DNA of 64,000 nt, taken from Caulobacterales bacterium (GTDB lineage Bacteria > Pseudomonadota > Alphaproteobacteria > Caulobacterales > Aquidulcibacteraceae). The DNA is taken from the NCBI GenBank assembly GCA_017303355.1, contig JAFLCU010000003.1, forward strand, positions 186,001 to 250,000. Reading direction: 5' to 3'. The notes under the pieces are model-generated. The model saw nothing but the letters and a program-made list of their open reading frames with translations. It ran no database searches and was not told the DNA's origin. The position numbers and the translations under genes were made by a program. Shown here one piece after another: positions 34,538-45,097 of this stretch (position 1 is its first letter; each line of letters starts with the position of its first letter).

Positions 34538-35641
34538 TCAGGCTTCGGCGGGCGTCGCGGCAGGTGCTGCCCGCTTGGCCAGGGCGCGTCGCGCCCGCGC
34601 CCATGCCGCTTGCCCCACGTGCTCGCCGAGCCCCGCCAAGCCGGCGATCGAATAGGGATAGAGCCGGAACGACAGATATTCGCGGACGGTGTTGGTCCAA
34701 ACCCGTTCCCAGGCTTCGTCGGCGCCAAGAAATTCGTGGCCGTCCAGACCATGCTCGAACACATAGCGCAGCGTCTCGTGGGTCAGCACTTGGCCGGGCG
34801 AGCATTTGCTGAAGGCGTCATTGAAGCCGATCTTCAATTCCCACAGGCATTTCAGATACTCGATCGCGAGCCGCACGGCCGCGACCTCCTCGCCGATGCG
34901 CATCACGAAAACACGCGCAATACCCAGCCGCGCCGCGGCCGCACCGTAAGATTCAAAGAAACGGCGCTGGTGCGGGTTGGAAGCGATCGCGGTGCCGGCC
35001 GCGCCTTTCCAACCAGAGGCTTCGATACGGATCAGCTCTTGTAGCAAAGCTGGAAACTCGGCTTCGTCAGGCGCGTAGCTCTGGAAGGTAATTGGCCCGA
35101 GCTTTTCGGCCTGCCTTCGCTTGCGGCGCAGCGTCTCGCGGCTCGACTTGCTCATCGACGCTTCGAAGGCGGCCCACTCGCCCTCGCGTGGCACAAACAA
35201 TGTGCGCGCAATTCTGGGCAATGGCGAAAGCGTACGCCGCCGCGCGGTCGCAAACGCCTGGGCGATCGTTGGCGTGTTCGGTAATTTATCGAGCTTGAGC
35301 GGCTTGCCTATCGCGACCACGGCATTCAAGAGCGCGGCCAACGCAGCTTCATCGCGATAGAGAAAGCCGCAAGGCTCGTACAATTTACAGAAGGGATTGC
35401 CCAGAAACTCCAACGCGGGCGAGAGGCCCCCGCGCGGTGCGATCAAGGCGGCCGCCGCGATCAGCGCCTCTTCCTCGGAGACCAGCACGATGTGCAAGTC
35501 ACCGTGCTGCTCCGAAATTTCCGCCGCCGCTCGAACCCACTCGTACGACAGCACCGGCGTACGAAACGCCGCGGCGAGCGCGTTCCATTGCGCCGCGAAT
35601 GGCGCAAATTCAACGGCGCGCGTGATGATCTTCACGCTCAT
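34538..35641 (-). CDS. GNAT-fold acyltransferase (BioF2-like / CelD-like)
   Basis: 367 residues with the acetyltransferase_6 (FemAB-like double-GNAT) arrangement: N-terminal half around PVLSYEWVRAAAEI and FLGNPFCKLYEPCG, a basic linker SKSSRETLRRKRRQAEKLG, and the GNAT core with IRIEASGWKGAAGTAI, RVFVMRIGEEVAAVRLAIEY and KIGFNDAFSKCSPGQVLTHETL. Relatives occur in polysaccharide and cellulose gene clusters and transfer acyl or aminoacyl groups; the substrate is unknown. It stands alone between the tRNA gene and the PEP-carboxylase homologue. Confidence 0.82.
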   Translation of the reverse strand: MSVKIITRAVEFAPFAAQWNALAAAFRTPVLSYEWVRAAAEISEQHGDLHIVLVSEEEALIAAAALIAPRGGLSPALEFLGNPFCKLYEPCGFLYRDEAALAALLNAVVAIGKPLKLDKLPNTPTIAQAFATARRRTLSPLPRIARTLFVPREGEWAAFEASMSKSSRETLRRKRRQAEKLGPITFQSYAPDEAEFPALLQELIRIEASGWKGAAGTAIASNPHQRRFFESYGAAAARLGIARVFVMRIGEEVAAVRLAIEYLKCLWELKIGFNDAFSKCSPGQVLTHETLRYVFEHGLDGHEFLGADEAWERVWTNTVREYLSFRLYPYSIAGLAGLGEHVGQAAWARARRALAKRAAPAATPAEA

Positions 35642-35751
35642 GATTAACGGGGAATGTCGCGATGCGGCATGCCTGCTTTGCTAAAGAGCGCAGGCTGTGT
35701 GCGCAACAGAATACAACCAAGCACCGCGAAATTTATGATCCGCGCCGCACG

Positions 35752-38532
35752 TTATCCAAACGCGTCGTAGAAATGCGCGACGCCAACGGTGATACGCTTG
35801 ATCGATGCATCAAGCGCGCGCAACGGGGCCGTGATCTCGCGCGCGATCTCGGGATAGCCGGCCGGGATATCGCCCTCCCCTGGCTCGCTCAGATGCGCGA
35901 ACGCCGCCAGCGTTTCGCTGGTGGTCGGGAAAATCTCCGCGAGCGCATCGGCGACTTCGGCAAAACGCAATTCAAGCGCCTGATCGATCAGCATCTCACG
36001 CGTGAGGTCATGACGCGGCGAAAACGCGGGGATAGCCCCCGCCAACGCAAAGCCGCGCATGATCAGAACCATGCGCACCGCATGCAGCACGTAGAGATTC
36101 TGGTCGAAGCCAGAATCACCGATCGTTGATGGCATGAGATCGCGGCACACAGCGTCAAAGCGCCGGCGATCGCTCGACAGCAGATTGGCCAAGCGATCGA
36201 TCGAAATGTCGAGACCCTGATGATCCAGCCGCTCGGCGATACGCAGAGCGACATCCGAAGCAACATCATTGTCGCCACGCGCGGCGCGGATAGTCCAAAA
36301 GCTAGGCGAATAAAGATCAGCGTAGGTGCGCAGGATAGAAAGTGAAGTCAGCCGGCGTGCGGAGCCGGCCATACGCACCAGCTGGCGCAAACGCGGCGAG
36401 GCCTCGACATGCGCCACGAAGCGATCCGGCTCGCGGCTCGCCACATGCCCCCAACCGCCCGACACGTTCGCGGGCGCCGCCAATTGCTGGAGAATGGCGT
36501 TGTGCGGGATCGCGCGCAGCGAGCGCGCAATATCGTTCTTTGATGAACCGCTTTGGCGACGCGCCTTGCGCGAGCCCGTGACAGGCAAGAGGTTCGGACC
36601 GAACGAGCCAAGCATGGCTTGATAATGAGGTTCGGCGAAGAGCCCTTCTTGCCAACCCTTGATGGCGCGATAGATATCCCATGAGAAATTGATGTCGGCG
36701 TAGAATGCGTCATCACTCTTGCCCGCTGATTCCGCGAGCGCCCACGCGGCGACGCTACGAATGGTGGCGTCCGCAAGATGCTGCGATTGGAAATGCAGAT
36801 AGCCGTCGCCGCCCTGAAAGCTCACCTCGGCATGTATCGGTGTTCCATCTCGCGCAAATCGTGCCCGCACCCAAGGCGTCAGCAAATGATCCAGGCGTTC
36901 CTGCATTGCGCCTGGATAAGCGCCCCGCCCCATCGACTCGCCATGCGTGTTGAAGATGACGACCTCGATATCGCGCACACCGCGTCTCGCCAGCGCGCGC
37001 GAGAGCAGCACATGTAGCCGCTCGATCGCCATATCGGCGGCGATCTGGCCCATGAAACGGCCGCTATCGGAAAAGCCGTATTGCACGCAAAGCCGGCCGC
37101 GCGCGCGAATATAGGCCAGATATTCTGGCTCATCGAGCAAACGCTCCATGAACCGACCGCCGCGTTCGAGCACGTCAGGCGTCTCAAACAGAGGCGAAAT
37201 ATCAAGACGATCATAGACGCCATAGAGACGCGCCAGATAGATCGCCCCCATGATCGTGGCCGGGCTTTCGATCTCAGCGATCAAGAAGCGGATCGGCATG
37301 TCCGAATCGATATGCTTCAAGATTTCGGCGCACAGCATGAGCTGACGTCGCGCCGTCATCTTCTCCTGAAAAATCGAGCCGAAATTCACCGCTTGGCGCT
37401 TGGCGTGCGCGGCGCGTTCGGCCGCGGCGGTGACAGCGCGACGGTCAAAGAAGTCCGCGCTTTCGGAAAGACCAAGATCGGACTGAACGGCGGAGCGCAC
37501 CTGCGAGGCGTTGACGCGTAGATGGATCGCCGCGACCCCTAGGCCGCAGGCCAACATCTCAGACCGCAGCACGCACAGTGCCTTCTTGGCGGCGATGTCG
37601 GCCTCGCTTTCGATGAGTGCATCTAAACGCGCAAGTTCGGGCGCGAGCGTGATCATGCGGCCAGGCCCAACGCCCGTCAGTCGGTTGGCGGCCGCGACGA
37701 TGCGATCAGGATCGTCCAGATCGCCATCGAACAAGGCAGCCTGCGCCGCCGCCTCGTCCGCCGCCGCGCCAAAGCGATCCGACGGATCATCCGCACCGGC
37801 GGCGCGGAGCGCGTGGGCGTAATGGCCGAGCTGACGCGCCTTCTCTTCCAGGCGGATGCGGATGGTTTCGGCCCAGTGAATGTCGGTGCGGCCATCCAGG
37901 TCATAGCCAACCCATGTCGAGAGGATCAGTGGCGCGGGTTTCAATTCCCACCAGGAGCCATCCACATTGGCCGCGAGCCAATCGAACGTCGCGGCGTTGA
38001 GCGCGCGCAGGCTCGCCTGTGCGCGCTCGATGGCGGCGCTGGCGTCCGCGTGCTCATCGCGAAGACTGACCTGAGGATCGGGCGCGTGCGCGGCCAACTC
38101 GACCTTGGCGGCCGGATCGTCAGCCAGCGCGCCCAACGCGTCACGCATGGCGCGCGAGAGCGCAAAGGTTGGATGCGCGGTGAAGACGATGCCCGCGCGC
38201 CGCTTCTCGACCACCGCTTTAATCTCTTGGAAAGAAGCCTCAGCCAGCGGCGCGAGCGCCTGCGCGACGAGGCTCGCCCAATCGCCGTCGGGGCATTGCG
38301 CGCCAAGCCGCGCGGCGCGGTCGCGCAATGCCTGGTCGCTGATGCGCTTGACCACCGCTTCCAGCGCCTCGGCGCCAAGCTCACTCGCTTCCAACCGATC
38401 CAAGATCTCAATCGCGAGTTGGCGGACGCCTGTCGCCATGGGATCGCGGAGGGAGACCGCATTATATTCAGCCAACCGGCGCACGCACCATTCGTGGAGC
38501 TCCGCCGCCTGCTTACCTGCCGCCTTGGCCAT
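35752..38532 (-). CDS. divergent phosphoenolpyruvate carboxylase homologue
   Basis: 926 residues, the family's usual length. The start at 38532 has a GGGAGG site 7 bases upstream; 48 further codons upstream are open but unlikely. PEPC landmarks: the TAHPT motif (IVFTAHPTFALSRAM, about residue 165), the GSRKARRQ and SLRAIPHN segments near the active site, and the C-terminal domain. However the flexible-loop motif HGRGG-x-x-GRGG is replaced by THGESMGRGA and the YSDS-x-KD motif by FSDSGRFMG, so by eye the catalytic His579, Arg581 and Lys546 (E. coli numbering) are Asn, His and Arg. Carboxylase activity is therefore in doubt. Confidence 0.75.
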   Translation of the reverse strand: MAKAAGKQAAELHEWCVRRLAEYNAVSLRDPMATGVRQLAIEILDRLEASELGAEALEAVVKRISDQALRDRAARLGAQCPDGDWASLVAQALAPLAEASFQEIKAVVEKRRAGIVFTAHPTFALSRAMRDALGALADDPAAKVELAAHAPDPQVSLRDEHADASAAIERAQASLRALNAATFDWLAANVDGSWWELKPAPLILSTWVGYDLDGRTDIHWAETIRIRLEEKARQLGHYAHALRAAGADDPSDRFGAAADEAAAQAALFDGDLDDPDRIVAAANRLTGVGPGRMITLAPELARLDALIESEADIAAKKALCVLRSEMLACGLGVAAIHLRVNASQVRSAVQSDLGLSESADFFDRRAVTAAAERAAHAKRQAVNFGSIFQEKMTARRQLMLCAEILKHIDSDMPIRFLIAEIESPATIMGAIYLARLYGVYDRLDISPLFETPDVLERGGRFMERLLDEPEYLAYIRARGRLCVQYGFSDSGRFMGQIAADMAIERLHVLLSRALARRGVRDIEVVIFNTHGESMGRGAYPGAMQERLDHLLTPWVRARFARDGTPIHAEVSFQGGDGYLHFQSQHLADATIRSVAAWALAESAGKSDDAFYADINFSWDIYRAIKGWQEGLFAEPHYQAMLGSFGPNLLPVTGSRKARRQSGSSKNDIARSLRAIPHNAILQQLAAPANVSGGWGHVASREPDRFVAHVEASPRLRQLVRMAGSARRLTSLSILRTYADLYSPSFWTIRAARGDNDVASDVALRIAERLDHQGLDISIDRLANLLSSDRRRFDAVCRDLMPSTIGDSGFDQNLYVLHAVRMVLIMRGFALAGAIPAFSPRHDLTREMLIDQALELRFAEVADALAEIFPTTSETLAAFAHLSEPGEGDIPAGYPEIAREITAPLRALDASIKRITVGVAHFYDAFG

Positions 38533-38738
38533 CTGGTCGCCTCCCGACAGCACATTAGCCCATGCCGCGCCTACTCGCGCGGCTCGATCACGCAGACCAG
38601 TGCTGCAATTTAAGAAACTGCTTACCATTTCATCGCGCTGAAAGCGGTATTGGAAACTCCTCAGCAACACATTCATCGTAAACGTGGCTGGCTCACATCC
38701 AGGGGCAGAAGCGCCTGGAGTGTGGGTGGGCCGATCGA

Positions 38739-41700
38739 ATGTCGGTTCTCAACGACCAGGATGGTCACGACATGTCGATTTCGAGTCTCTCTGCCACGCA
38801 GATTGCGGGGCTATCCGTCACGGCCATCCAAGGCCTTTCGACGACGACGATCTCCCAACTTGCGGCGACGCAGGTGGCGGCGATCAGCGAAACCGGCATT
38901 GCCGCGCTATCCAACACACAAGTCTCAGCGCTGTCGACCACGCAGGTGCGTGCGCTCACGACGACGCAAATCCCGAATTTCTCCAGCGATGTGACGCTCT
39001 CTTCCGCCCAGCTCCTGGCGCTGAGCGCCCCGCAACTTGGCGTGTTCACGACCACGCAAGTCGCCAATTTCAACACCACCGCCATCGGCAGCTTTGCGGC
39101 CAGCCAGATCGTCGCCATCTCCGCAGCCAATATTTCCGCGCTTGACGCGACCCAAGCCGCCGCGCTCAAGACCACGCAAATCGCGGCGCTCACCACCACG
39201 CAAGCCGCCGGCCTCAGCGCCACCGACATCGAGGAATTCGCCGCGACTCAAGTTGGCGCCTTTACGGCGACGCAGATCGCGCGCTTGACCACGGATGCGC
39301 TGAACGCGCTCGACACCACCCAGGTCGCCGCGCTGAACGCCACGCAGATCCGCGCACTGACAGCCACGCAGATCGGCGCGCTTGAAACCGCCGACATGGC
39401 CGAGCTGACGACCACGCAAATCAACGCGTTCGCCAGCACGCAATTCCGCGCCATCAGCGAAACCAATCTTGCCGCGCTCACCGAGACCCAAGTGGCCGCC
39501 ATTTCGGTCACTCAGCTGCAATCCATTACGGACGATCAACTGGCGGCGCTCACGGAAACGCAGGTCGCCGCGATGACGACGACGCAAGTCGCGTCGATCA
39601 AGCCGACCCAACTCGCGTCGCTTGACGCTAGCGATATCGCCGAACTGGCCGGCACGCAGCTGGCGGCGCTGACGACCACGCAAATCAAGGCCTTCACGCA
39701 AACGAGCTTCAGCGGGTTGGCCGACACCCAGGTCGCCGCGCTCACCACGACGCAGGTGCAGTCGATCTCGACCACCACGCTGGCGGCAATGGCCGACACG
39801 CAACTGGCCTCGCTGACGGCCACGCAGATCGGCGCCCTGGGCTCGGCTCAAGCGAAGGCGCTGACGCAAACCAACATGGCGGCGTTGACGGAAGAGCAAG
39901 TCGCCGCACTTTCCGCAACCTCACTACAATCGCTGTCGGCGACCGCGCTTTCGGCACTCGCCGACACCCAGGTCGCTGCCTTGACGACGACGCAGATCAC
40001 CGCATTCAAGGCGACGCAATTGTCGGCGCTGTCGGACGCTGACATCGGCGAATTCGCGGCGACCCAGATCGCCACGCTCAATACCTCGCAATTGCGCGGC
40101 CTGACCGCCACGAACATCGGCGCCCTCACCGATACGCAGGTCGCCGCGCTCGCCGCGACGCAGGTCGCCGCGCTCGTGACCACGCAGATCGCCGCGCTGG
40201 ACGCCACGCAGGTGGCCGCGCTGACGACGACGCAGATTGGCGCGCTCACGGCCGCGCAAATCCGCGGCTTCTCGGCGACGACGGTTGGCGACTTGGCTGA
40301 TACGCAAATCGCGGCGCTTTCGGCGTCACAGGTGGTCGCCCTCTCGGATACGGGCCTTGCCGCGTTTGACGCCACCCAGATCGCAGCGCTCAGCACCACG
40401 CAAGTGGCGGCGCTGACGCGCAACCAGCTCGCCGCCATGGGCTCCACGACGTTGAGTTCGTTCGAGGCGACGCAGGTCGCCGCGTTCAACACGACGCAGA
40501 TCAAGGCGCTGACGGCCACGCAATTGACGGCGCTCGACGCGACCGACATCGCCGAGTTCAACGAAACGCAGCTTGCCGCCCTGGCTTCGACGCAGGTGCA
40601 AGCGCTGACCTCGACCAATTTGGCGTCGCTGGCGGAAACGCAGATCGCGGCCTTCAGCGCAACCCAAGTGCAGGCATTCTCTTCAACGACGCTGCGCGCT
40701 TTCGGCGACACGCAAATCGCCGCCTTCACGACGACGCAAGTCGCCGCGTTCACGGCGACGCAAGTCTCCGGCCTCAACGCCACCAATATTGGCGCACTTT
40801 CGACGACGCAGATCGGCGCTCTCACCGCCACCCAAATCGGGGCCCTTTCGACGACAGCCGCCGCCGCGTTCGACGGCGCCCAGTTCGCCACGCTGAACGC
40901 AACGCAAGTGAAGGCGCTCACAACCTCGCAGATCGCCGCCTTTGACGCGACCGACATTGGCGACTTTACCGTCGGCCAAGTCGGCGCGCTTACGGCCACG
41001 CAAGTTACGGGTCTGACGACGACCGCTGTCGGCGCTCTCGCGGACACGCAAATCGCCGCGCTCGCGGCCACGCAGGTGCAAGCGCTCTCGGCGGCGAACG
41101 TCGCCCACATGGCTGACACCCAGATCGCGGCGCTCGCCGCGACGCAGGTGGCGGCGCTCACGCAAAGTCAAGTCCAAGGCCTTGCGACCACCAACATCGC
41201 CGCGCTGACGGAAACGCAAGCCGCCGCACTCACCACCACGCAGATCGCGCTGCTCTCCAGCACCAATGTGCGCGCCTTCGCTGACACCCAGATCGCCTCG
41301 CTCTCCACGACGCAAGTGCGGGCCTTCACCAGCTCGCAGATCGCCGGCCTTCAAGCCGCCGATGTGGCCGAGTTCACGGAAACGCAGATCGGTGCGCTGA
41401 ACGTTTCGCAGGTGCAAGCGCTTTCGACGACCAATCTTGCGGCCCTCGCCGACACGCAGATCGCGGCGCTCACGGCCACGCAAGTGCAAGGCATCTCGAC
41501 GGCCGGCGTCGGCGCCCTCACCGAAACGCAAGTCGCCGCACTCACCACCACGCAGATCGCCGCCATGGCGACGACGCAAGTGCGCGCGCTGAACGCCACC
41601 AACCTCTCAGCCCTCGACGCCACACAATCAGCGGCGATGACGGCCACGCAGATCGCCGCGCTCACAGCAACGCAGATCGCGAACCTCGACGCCACCGACA

Positions 41701-44700
41701 TCTCCGAGCTTACGACAACGCAAGTCGCGGCGATGACGGCCACGCAGGTCAAGGCGCTCGACACCACGACTTTTGGCAGCCTCACCGAAACGCAAATCGG
41801 CGCGCTCACGGCCACACAAGTGCAGGCGATCTCCGCGACGAACGTTGCTGAACTGACCGAAACGCAAGTTGGCGCCCTCACCACGACGCAAGCGCGCGCC
41901 TTCACGGCCACGCAATTGCGCGCCCTGACGGACACCACGCTCGCCGCCCTCGACGCCACGCAGTTCGGCGCCTTCGACGCCACGCAAATCAAGGGCTTCA
42001 CGGTCACGCAAATCGGCGCACTCGACGCCACGAATGTCGCCGAGTTCGCGACCACGCAACTCGCGGCGCTGGCCACCACGCAAGTCGCCGCGCTCGAAGC
42101 GACCAGTCTGGCCGATCTTTCGGCCACGCAAGTGGCCGCGTTCAGCGCAACACAATTGGGCCGGCTTTCGACCACCGCGGTCAATGCGCTTGACGCCACA
42201 CAGCTTGGCTCGCTGAACGCCACGCAAGTCGCCGGCTTCACGACGACGCAAATCGCCGCGCTTGAAGCGACGGATATGGGCGAACTGAGCACGACGCAAG
42301 TCGCCGCGCTCACCCGCCAGCAGATTGAAGTGCTGACCGAAACAGCTCTCGGCGGCCTTGCCGATACGCAAGTCGCCGCATTCACGACAACGCAAATCCA
42401 GTCGCTCTCGGCCACCAACCTCTCGGCGCTCGACGCCAACCAGGCCGGCGCGCTCACGGCCACGCAGATCGCGGCCCTGCGCACCACGCAGGTGGCGGGC
42501 TTCAACGCGACTGACATCGCTGAACTCTCCACCACGCAAGTGGCGGCGTTCACGACGACGCAACTCGGGCGCCTCACCGATACCGCGATCGGCGCGTTCG
42601 ACGCCGCGCAGATCGGCGCTCTGAGCACCACGCAAGTCCGCTCGCTCACTACAACGCAGATCACGGCGCTGAGCGCCACCGATGTGTCGGAATTCGCCAA
42701 CACGCAGCTCGCCGCGTTGCTCACGACACAAGTCCAAGCGCTGACGGCGACCAACGTCGCTGAGCTGGCCGACACGCAAATCGCCGCGCTGACGACGCCA
42801 CAAGTGGGTGCGCTTTCGACGACGCTGCTCAATAGCCTGGCGGATACGCAGATCGCCGGCTTCACGACGACCCAGATCGCCGCGCTCAGCAGCACGCAGG
42901 CGGCTGGCCTTAACGCCACCAGCATCGGCGCTCTCACCGAAACGCAAGCGGGCGCGCTGACGGCCGCGCAAATTGGCGCATTCACCGCGACCGCGGCCAA
43001 GGCGCTTGAAGCCAGCCACATCGCCGGCATGAACACCACGCAGGTGCGCGCTTTCACGACGACGCAAATCGCCGCGTTCGATGAAACCGACATCGGCGAA
43101 CTGACGGAAACCCAGGTCGCCGCGCTGACGAACACGCAAGTGCAGGCGATCTCCTCGACCAATCTGGCCGCCATGGCGGAAACGCAGGTCGCGGCGTTGA
43201 CGGCGGCCCAAATCGGCGCGGTCTCCACCGCGGGCATCGCCGCGATGGCCGAAACCCAAGTGGCCGCATTGACGACCACGCAAGTGGGCGCGCTATCGAC
43301 CTCGCAACTGCAAGCTTTCAGCGCCACGAACCTTGCGGCTCTCGACGCTACGCAGATCGGCATACTCAACGCCACCCAGGTCTCGGCGCTGACCACCACG
43401 CAGCTGGCCGACCTCGGCGGCGGCGACATCGCTGAGTTCACGACGACGCAGGTCGCCGCCTTCAGCACCACGCAGGTGCGCGGTCTGACCAGCGTCGCCG
43501 ATCTCGCGGAAACCCAGGTCGCCGCCTTCACGGCGACACAGGTGCAAGCGCTCACCGCCACCAACGTTTCGGATCTGGCCGATACGCAGGTTGCAGCGAT
43601 GACGACAACGCAAGTGGCCGCCTTCAACACGACGCAACTCGCCGCACTTGACGAAACCGACATGGGCGAGTTCAGCGAAACCCAGATCGCGGCGTTGAAC
43701 ACCACGCAAGTCCGCGCGCTGGCGAACACCCAATTGGGCGCCCTCACCGACACGCAGATCGCGGCACTCACCAGCACGCAGCTCCAAGCGATCGCCACCA
43801 CGCGCATCACCGCCTTCGACGAAACACAGGTCGCGGCCTTCACGGCCGGCCAAGTGGCCGCGCTCTCCACGGCGCAGCTCAAAGCGTTCTCGGAGACCAA
43901 CCTCTCGGCCTTCGACGCCACGCAAGTGGCCGCGCTCAGCGTGAGCCAAGTCGCGGCGCTGACAACCACCCAGCTCAATGCTCTTGAAACCGCCGACATG
44001 GCGGAATTCACGACCACGCAAATCGCCGGCATGGCGACGACGCAAATTCGCGATCTCAGCGAAACCAATATGGCCGCCCTCACCGACAGCCAAGTCGCGG
44101 CGCTGACCGCCACGCAGGTGAAGGCGATGACGGCGACGAGCTTCTCGGCCTTCGCCGACACGCAAGTCGCGGCGATGACGACGACCCAAGTTCAGTCGCT
44201 GTCGACCACGCAAATCGCCGGCCTCAGCACCACGGATGTAGGCGAGTTCGCCGCCACGCAGGTCGCTGCAATGACGGTGACGCAGATCAAAGCGCTTTCG
44301 TCCGACAACATGCAGGCGATGAGCGATACACAGATCGCGGCGCTGACGCTGACGCAGCTGCAAGGCATCTCGGCGACAAATCTGCAGGCGCTGACGACCA
44401 CGCAAATCGCGGCGCTGACGCTCTCGCAAGTGCAAGCTTTCACCGCCTCACAGATCGCTGCGTTCACCGAAACCAGCTTGTCGGCGCTTGAGGCAACACA
44501 AGTCGCGGCCCTGACGACAACGCAAGCCAAAGCCATCACCAGCACGCAGATCGCCGCGCTCGAAGCCACCGATGTGGCGGAGTTCACGACGACACAGCTT
44601 GCTGCGCTGAGCTCCACGCAAGTGGCGGCGTTCACGGAAACGAACATCGCCTCGCTCAACGAAACGCAACTGCAGGCGTTCGCTTCGACGCAGATCAGCC

Positions 44701-45080
44701 GCATCGACGCCACTGCGTTCGCCGCGCTCGACTCCGCCCAAGTGGCCGCGCTCTCCACCACGCAGGTGCGCGCGCTGACCGGGACGCAAATCTCGGCGCT
44801 CGCCGCCGCGGATATGGCCGAGTTCGCCGATACGCAGATCGCATCGATGGCCACGACGCAAATCCAGGCCTGGTCGACCACGGTCATCGCCGATCTCGAA
44901 GCGGCGCAGATCGCCGCGCTCGACGTGACGCAAATCCCGTCCTTCTCAACCACGCAACTGGATCACATCTCGACCACAAGCATCGCGGCCTTTTCCACGA
45001 CGCAGCTCTACGCCTTCACGGCGACGCAAGTGGCGAGCTTGGATTCGGCCCAGCTTGAGGCCTATCTGGGCGCCGTCTAA
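38739..45080 (+). CDS. giant octapeptide-repeat protein (about 260 repeats)
   Basis: 2,113 residues (2,102 if the ATG at 38772, MSISSLSATQ, is used; it has an AGGA 10 bases upstream). From residue 18 to the end it is a nearly unbroken chain of 8-residue units with consensus [TSDNA]-x-T-Q-[VIL]-x-[AG]-[LFIM]. Only a few units are shortened (6 residues at about 82-87 and one near SVADL). Every third or fourth unit replaces Gln by Asp, Asn, Thr, Ala or Ser, e.g. ETADMAEL (216) and DASDIAEL (296). Almost no Cys, Pro, Lys or Trp; very Thr/Ala-rich and acidic. No signal peptide, RTX motif or anchor was seen. Octads could build a beta-solenoid or a superhelix. A GT41 glycosyltransferase follows. Confidence 0.85.
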   Translation: MSVLNDQDGHDMSISSLSATQIAGLSVTAIQGLSTTTISQLAATQVAAISETGIAALSNTQVSALSTTQVRALTTTQIPNFSSDVTLSSAQLLALSAPQLGVFTTTQVANFNTTAIGSFAASQIVAISAANISALDATQAAALKTTQIAALTTTQAAGLSATDIEEFAATQVGAFTATQIARLTTDALNALDTTQVAALNATQIRALTATQIGALETADMAELTTTQINAFASTQFRAISETNLAALTETQVAAISVTQLQSITDDQLAALTETQVAAMTTTQVASIKPTQLASLDASDIAELAGTQLAALTTTQIKAFTQTSFSGLADTQVAALTTTQVQSISTTTLAAMADTQLASLTATQIGALGSAQAKALTQTNMAALTEEQVAALSATSLQSLSATALSALADTQVAALTTTQITAFKATQLSALSDADIGEFAATQIATLNTSQLRGLTATNIGALTDTQVAALAATQVAALVTTQIAALDATQVAALTTTQIGALTAAQIRGFSATTVGDLADTQIAALSASQVVALSDTGLAAFDATQIAALSTTQVAALTRNQLAAMGSTTLSSFEATQVAAFNTTQIKALTATQLTALDATDIAEFNETQLAALASTQVQALTSTNLASLAETQIAAFSATQVQAFSSTTLRAFGDTQIAAFTTTQVAAFTATQVSGLNATNIGALSTTQIGALTATQIGALSTTAAAAFDGAQFATLNATQVKALTTSQIAAFDATDIGDFTVGQVGALTATQVTGLTTTAVGALADTQIAALAATQVQALSAANVAHMADTQIAALAATQVAALTQSQVQGLATTNIAALTETQAAALTTTQIALLSSTNVRAFADTQIASLSTTQVRAFTSSQIAGLQAADVAEFTETQIGALNVSQVQALSTTNLAALADTQIAALTATQVQGISTAGVGALTETQVAALTTTQIAAMATTQVRALNATNLSALDATQSAAMTATQIAALTATQIANLDATDISELTTTQVAAMTATQVKALDTTTFGSLTETQIGALTATQVQAISATNVAELTETQVGALTTTQARAFTATQLRALTDTTLAALDATQFGAFDATQIKGFTVTQIGALDATNVAEFATTQLAALATTQVAALEATSLADLSATQVAAFSATQLGRLSTTAVNALDATQLGSLNATQVAGFTTTQIAALEATDMGELSTTQVAALTRQQIEVLTETALGGLADTQVAAFTTTQIQSLSATNLSALDANQAGALTATQIAALRTTQVAGFNATDIAELSTTQVAAFTTTQLGRLTDTAIGAFDAAQIGALSTTQVRSLTTTQITALSATDVSEFANTQLAALLTTQVQALTATNVAELADTQIAALTTPQVGALSTTLLNSLADTQIAGFTTTQIAALSSTQAAGLNATSIGALTETQAGALTAAQIGAFTATAAKALEASHIAGMNTTQVRAFTTTQIAAFDETDIGELTETQVAALTNTQVQAISSTNLAAMAETQVAALTAAQIGAVSTAGIAAMAETQVAALTTTQVGALSTSQLQAFSATNLAALDATQIGILNATQVSALTTTQLADLGGGDIAEFTTTQVAAFSTTQVRGLTSVADLAETQVAAFTATQVQALTATNVSDLADTQVAAMTTTQVAAFNTTQLAALDETDMGEFSETQIAALNTTQVRALANTQLGALTDTQIAALTSTQLQAIATTRITAFDETQVAAFTAGQVAALSTAQLKAFSETNLSAFDATQVAALSVSQVAALTTTQLNALETADMAEFTTTQIAGMATTQIRDLSETNMAALTDSQVAALTATQVKAMTATSFSAFADTQVAAMTTTQVQSLSTTQIAGLSTTDVGEFAATQVAAMTVTQIKALSSDNMQAMSDTQIAALTLTQLQGISATNLQALTTTQIAALTLSQVQAFTASQIAAFTETSLSALEATQVAALTTTQAKAITSTQIAALEATDVAEFTTTQLAALSSTQVAAFTETNIASLNETQLQAFASTQISRIDATAFAALDSAQVAALSTTQVRALTGTQISALAAADMAEFADTQIASMATTQIQAWSTTVIADLEAAQIAALDVTQIPSFSTTQLDHISTTSIAAFSTTQLYAFTATQVASLDSAQLEAYLGAV

Positions 45081-45097
45081 ACGCGGCACGACAAAGG

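Noticed and set aside
41351-44161. 936-residue open frame on the minus strand inside the octad-repeat gene, and similar ones at 39848-41161, 41628-43283 and 43293-44435
   Set aside because: They are antisense shadows: the repeating 24-base unit (codons such as ACG ACG CAA) has no stop in these frames, so the openness is a by-product of the repeat. Their translations are themselves simple repeats.
38739-45080. CRISPR-like or satellite DNA array
   Set aside because: The 24-base periodicity is that of codons for an 8-residue repeat, with synonymous variation throughout and no spacers.
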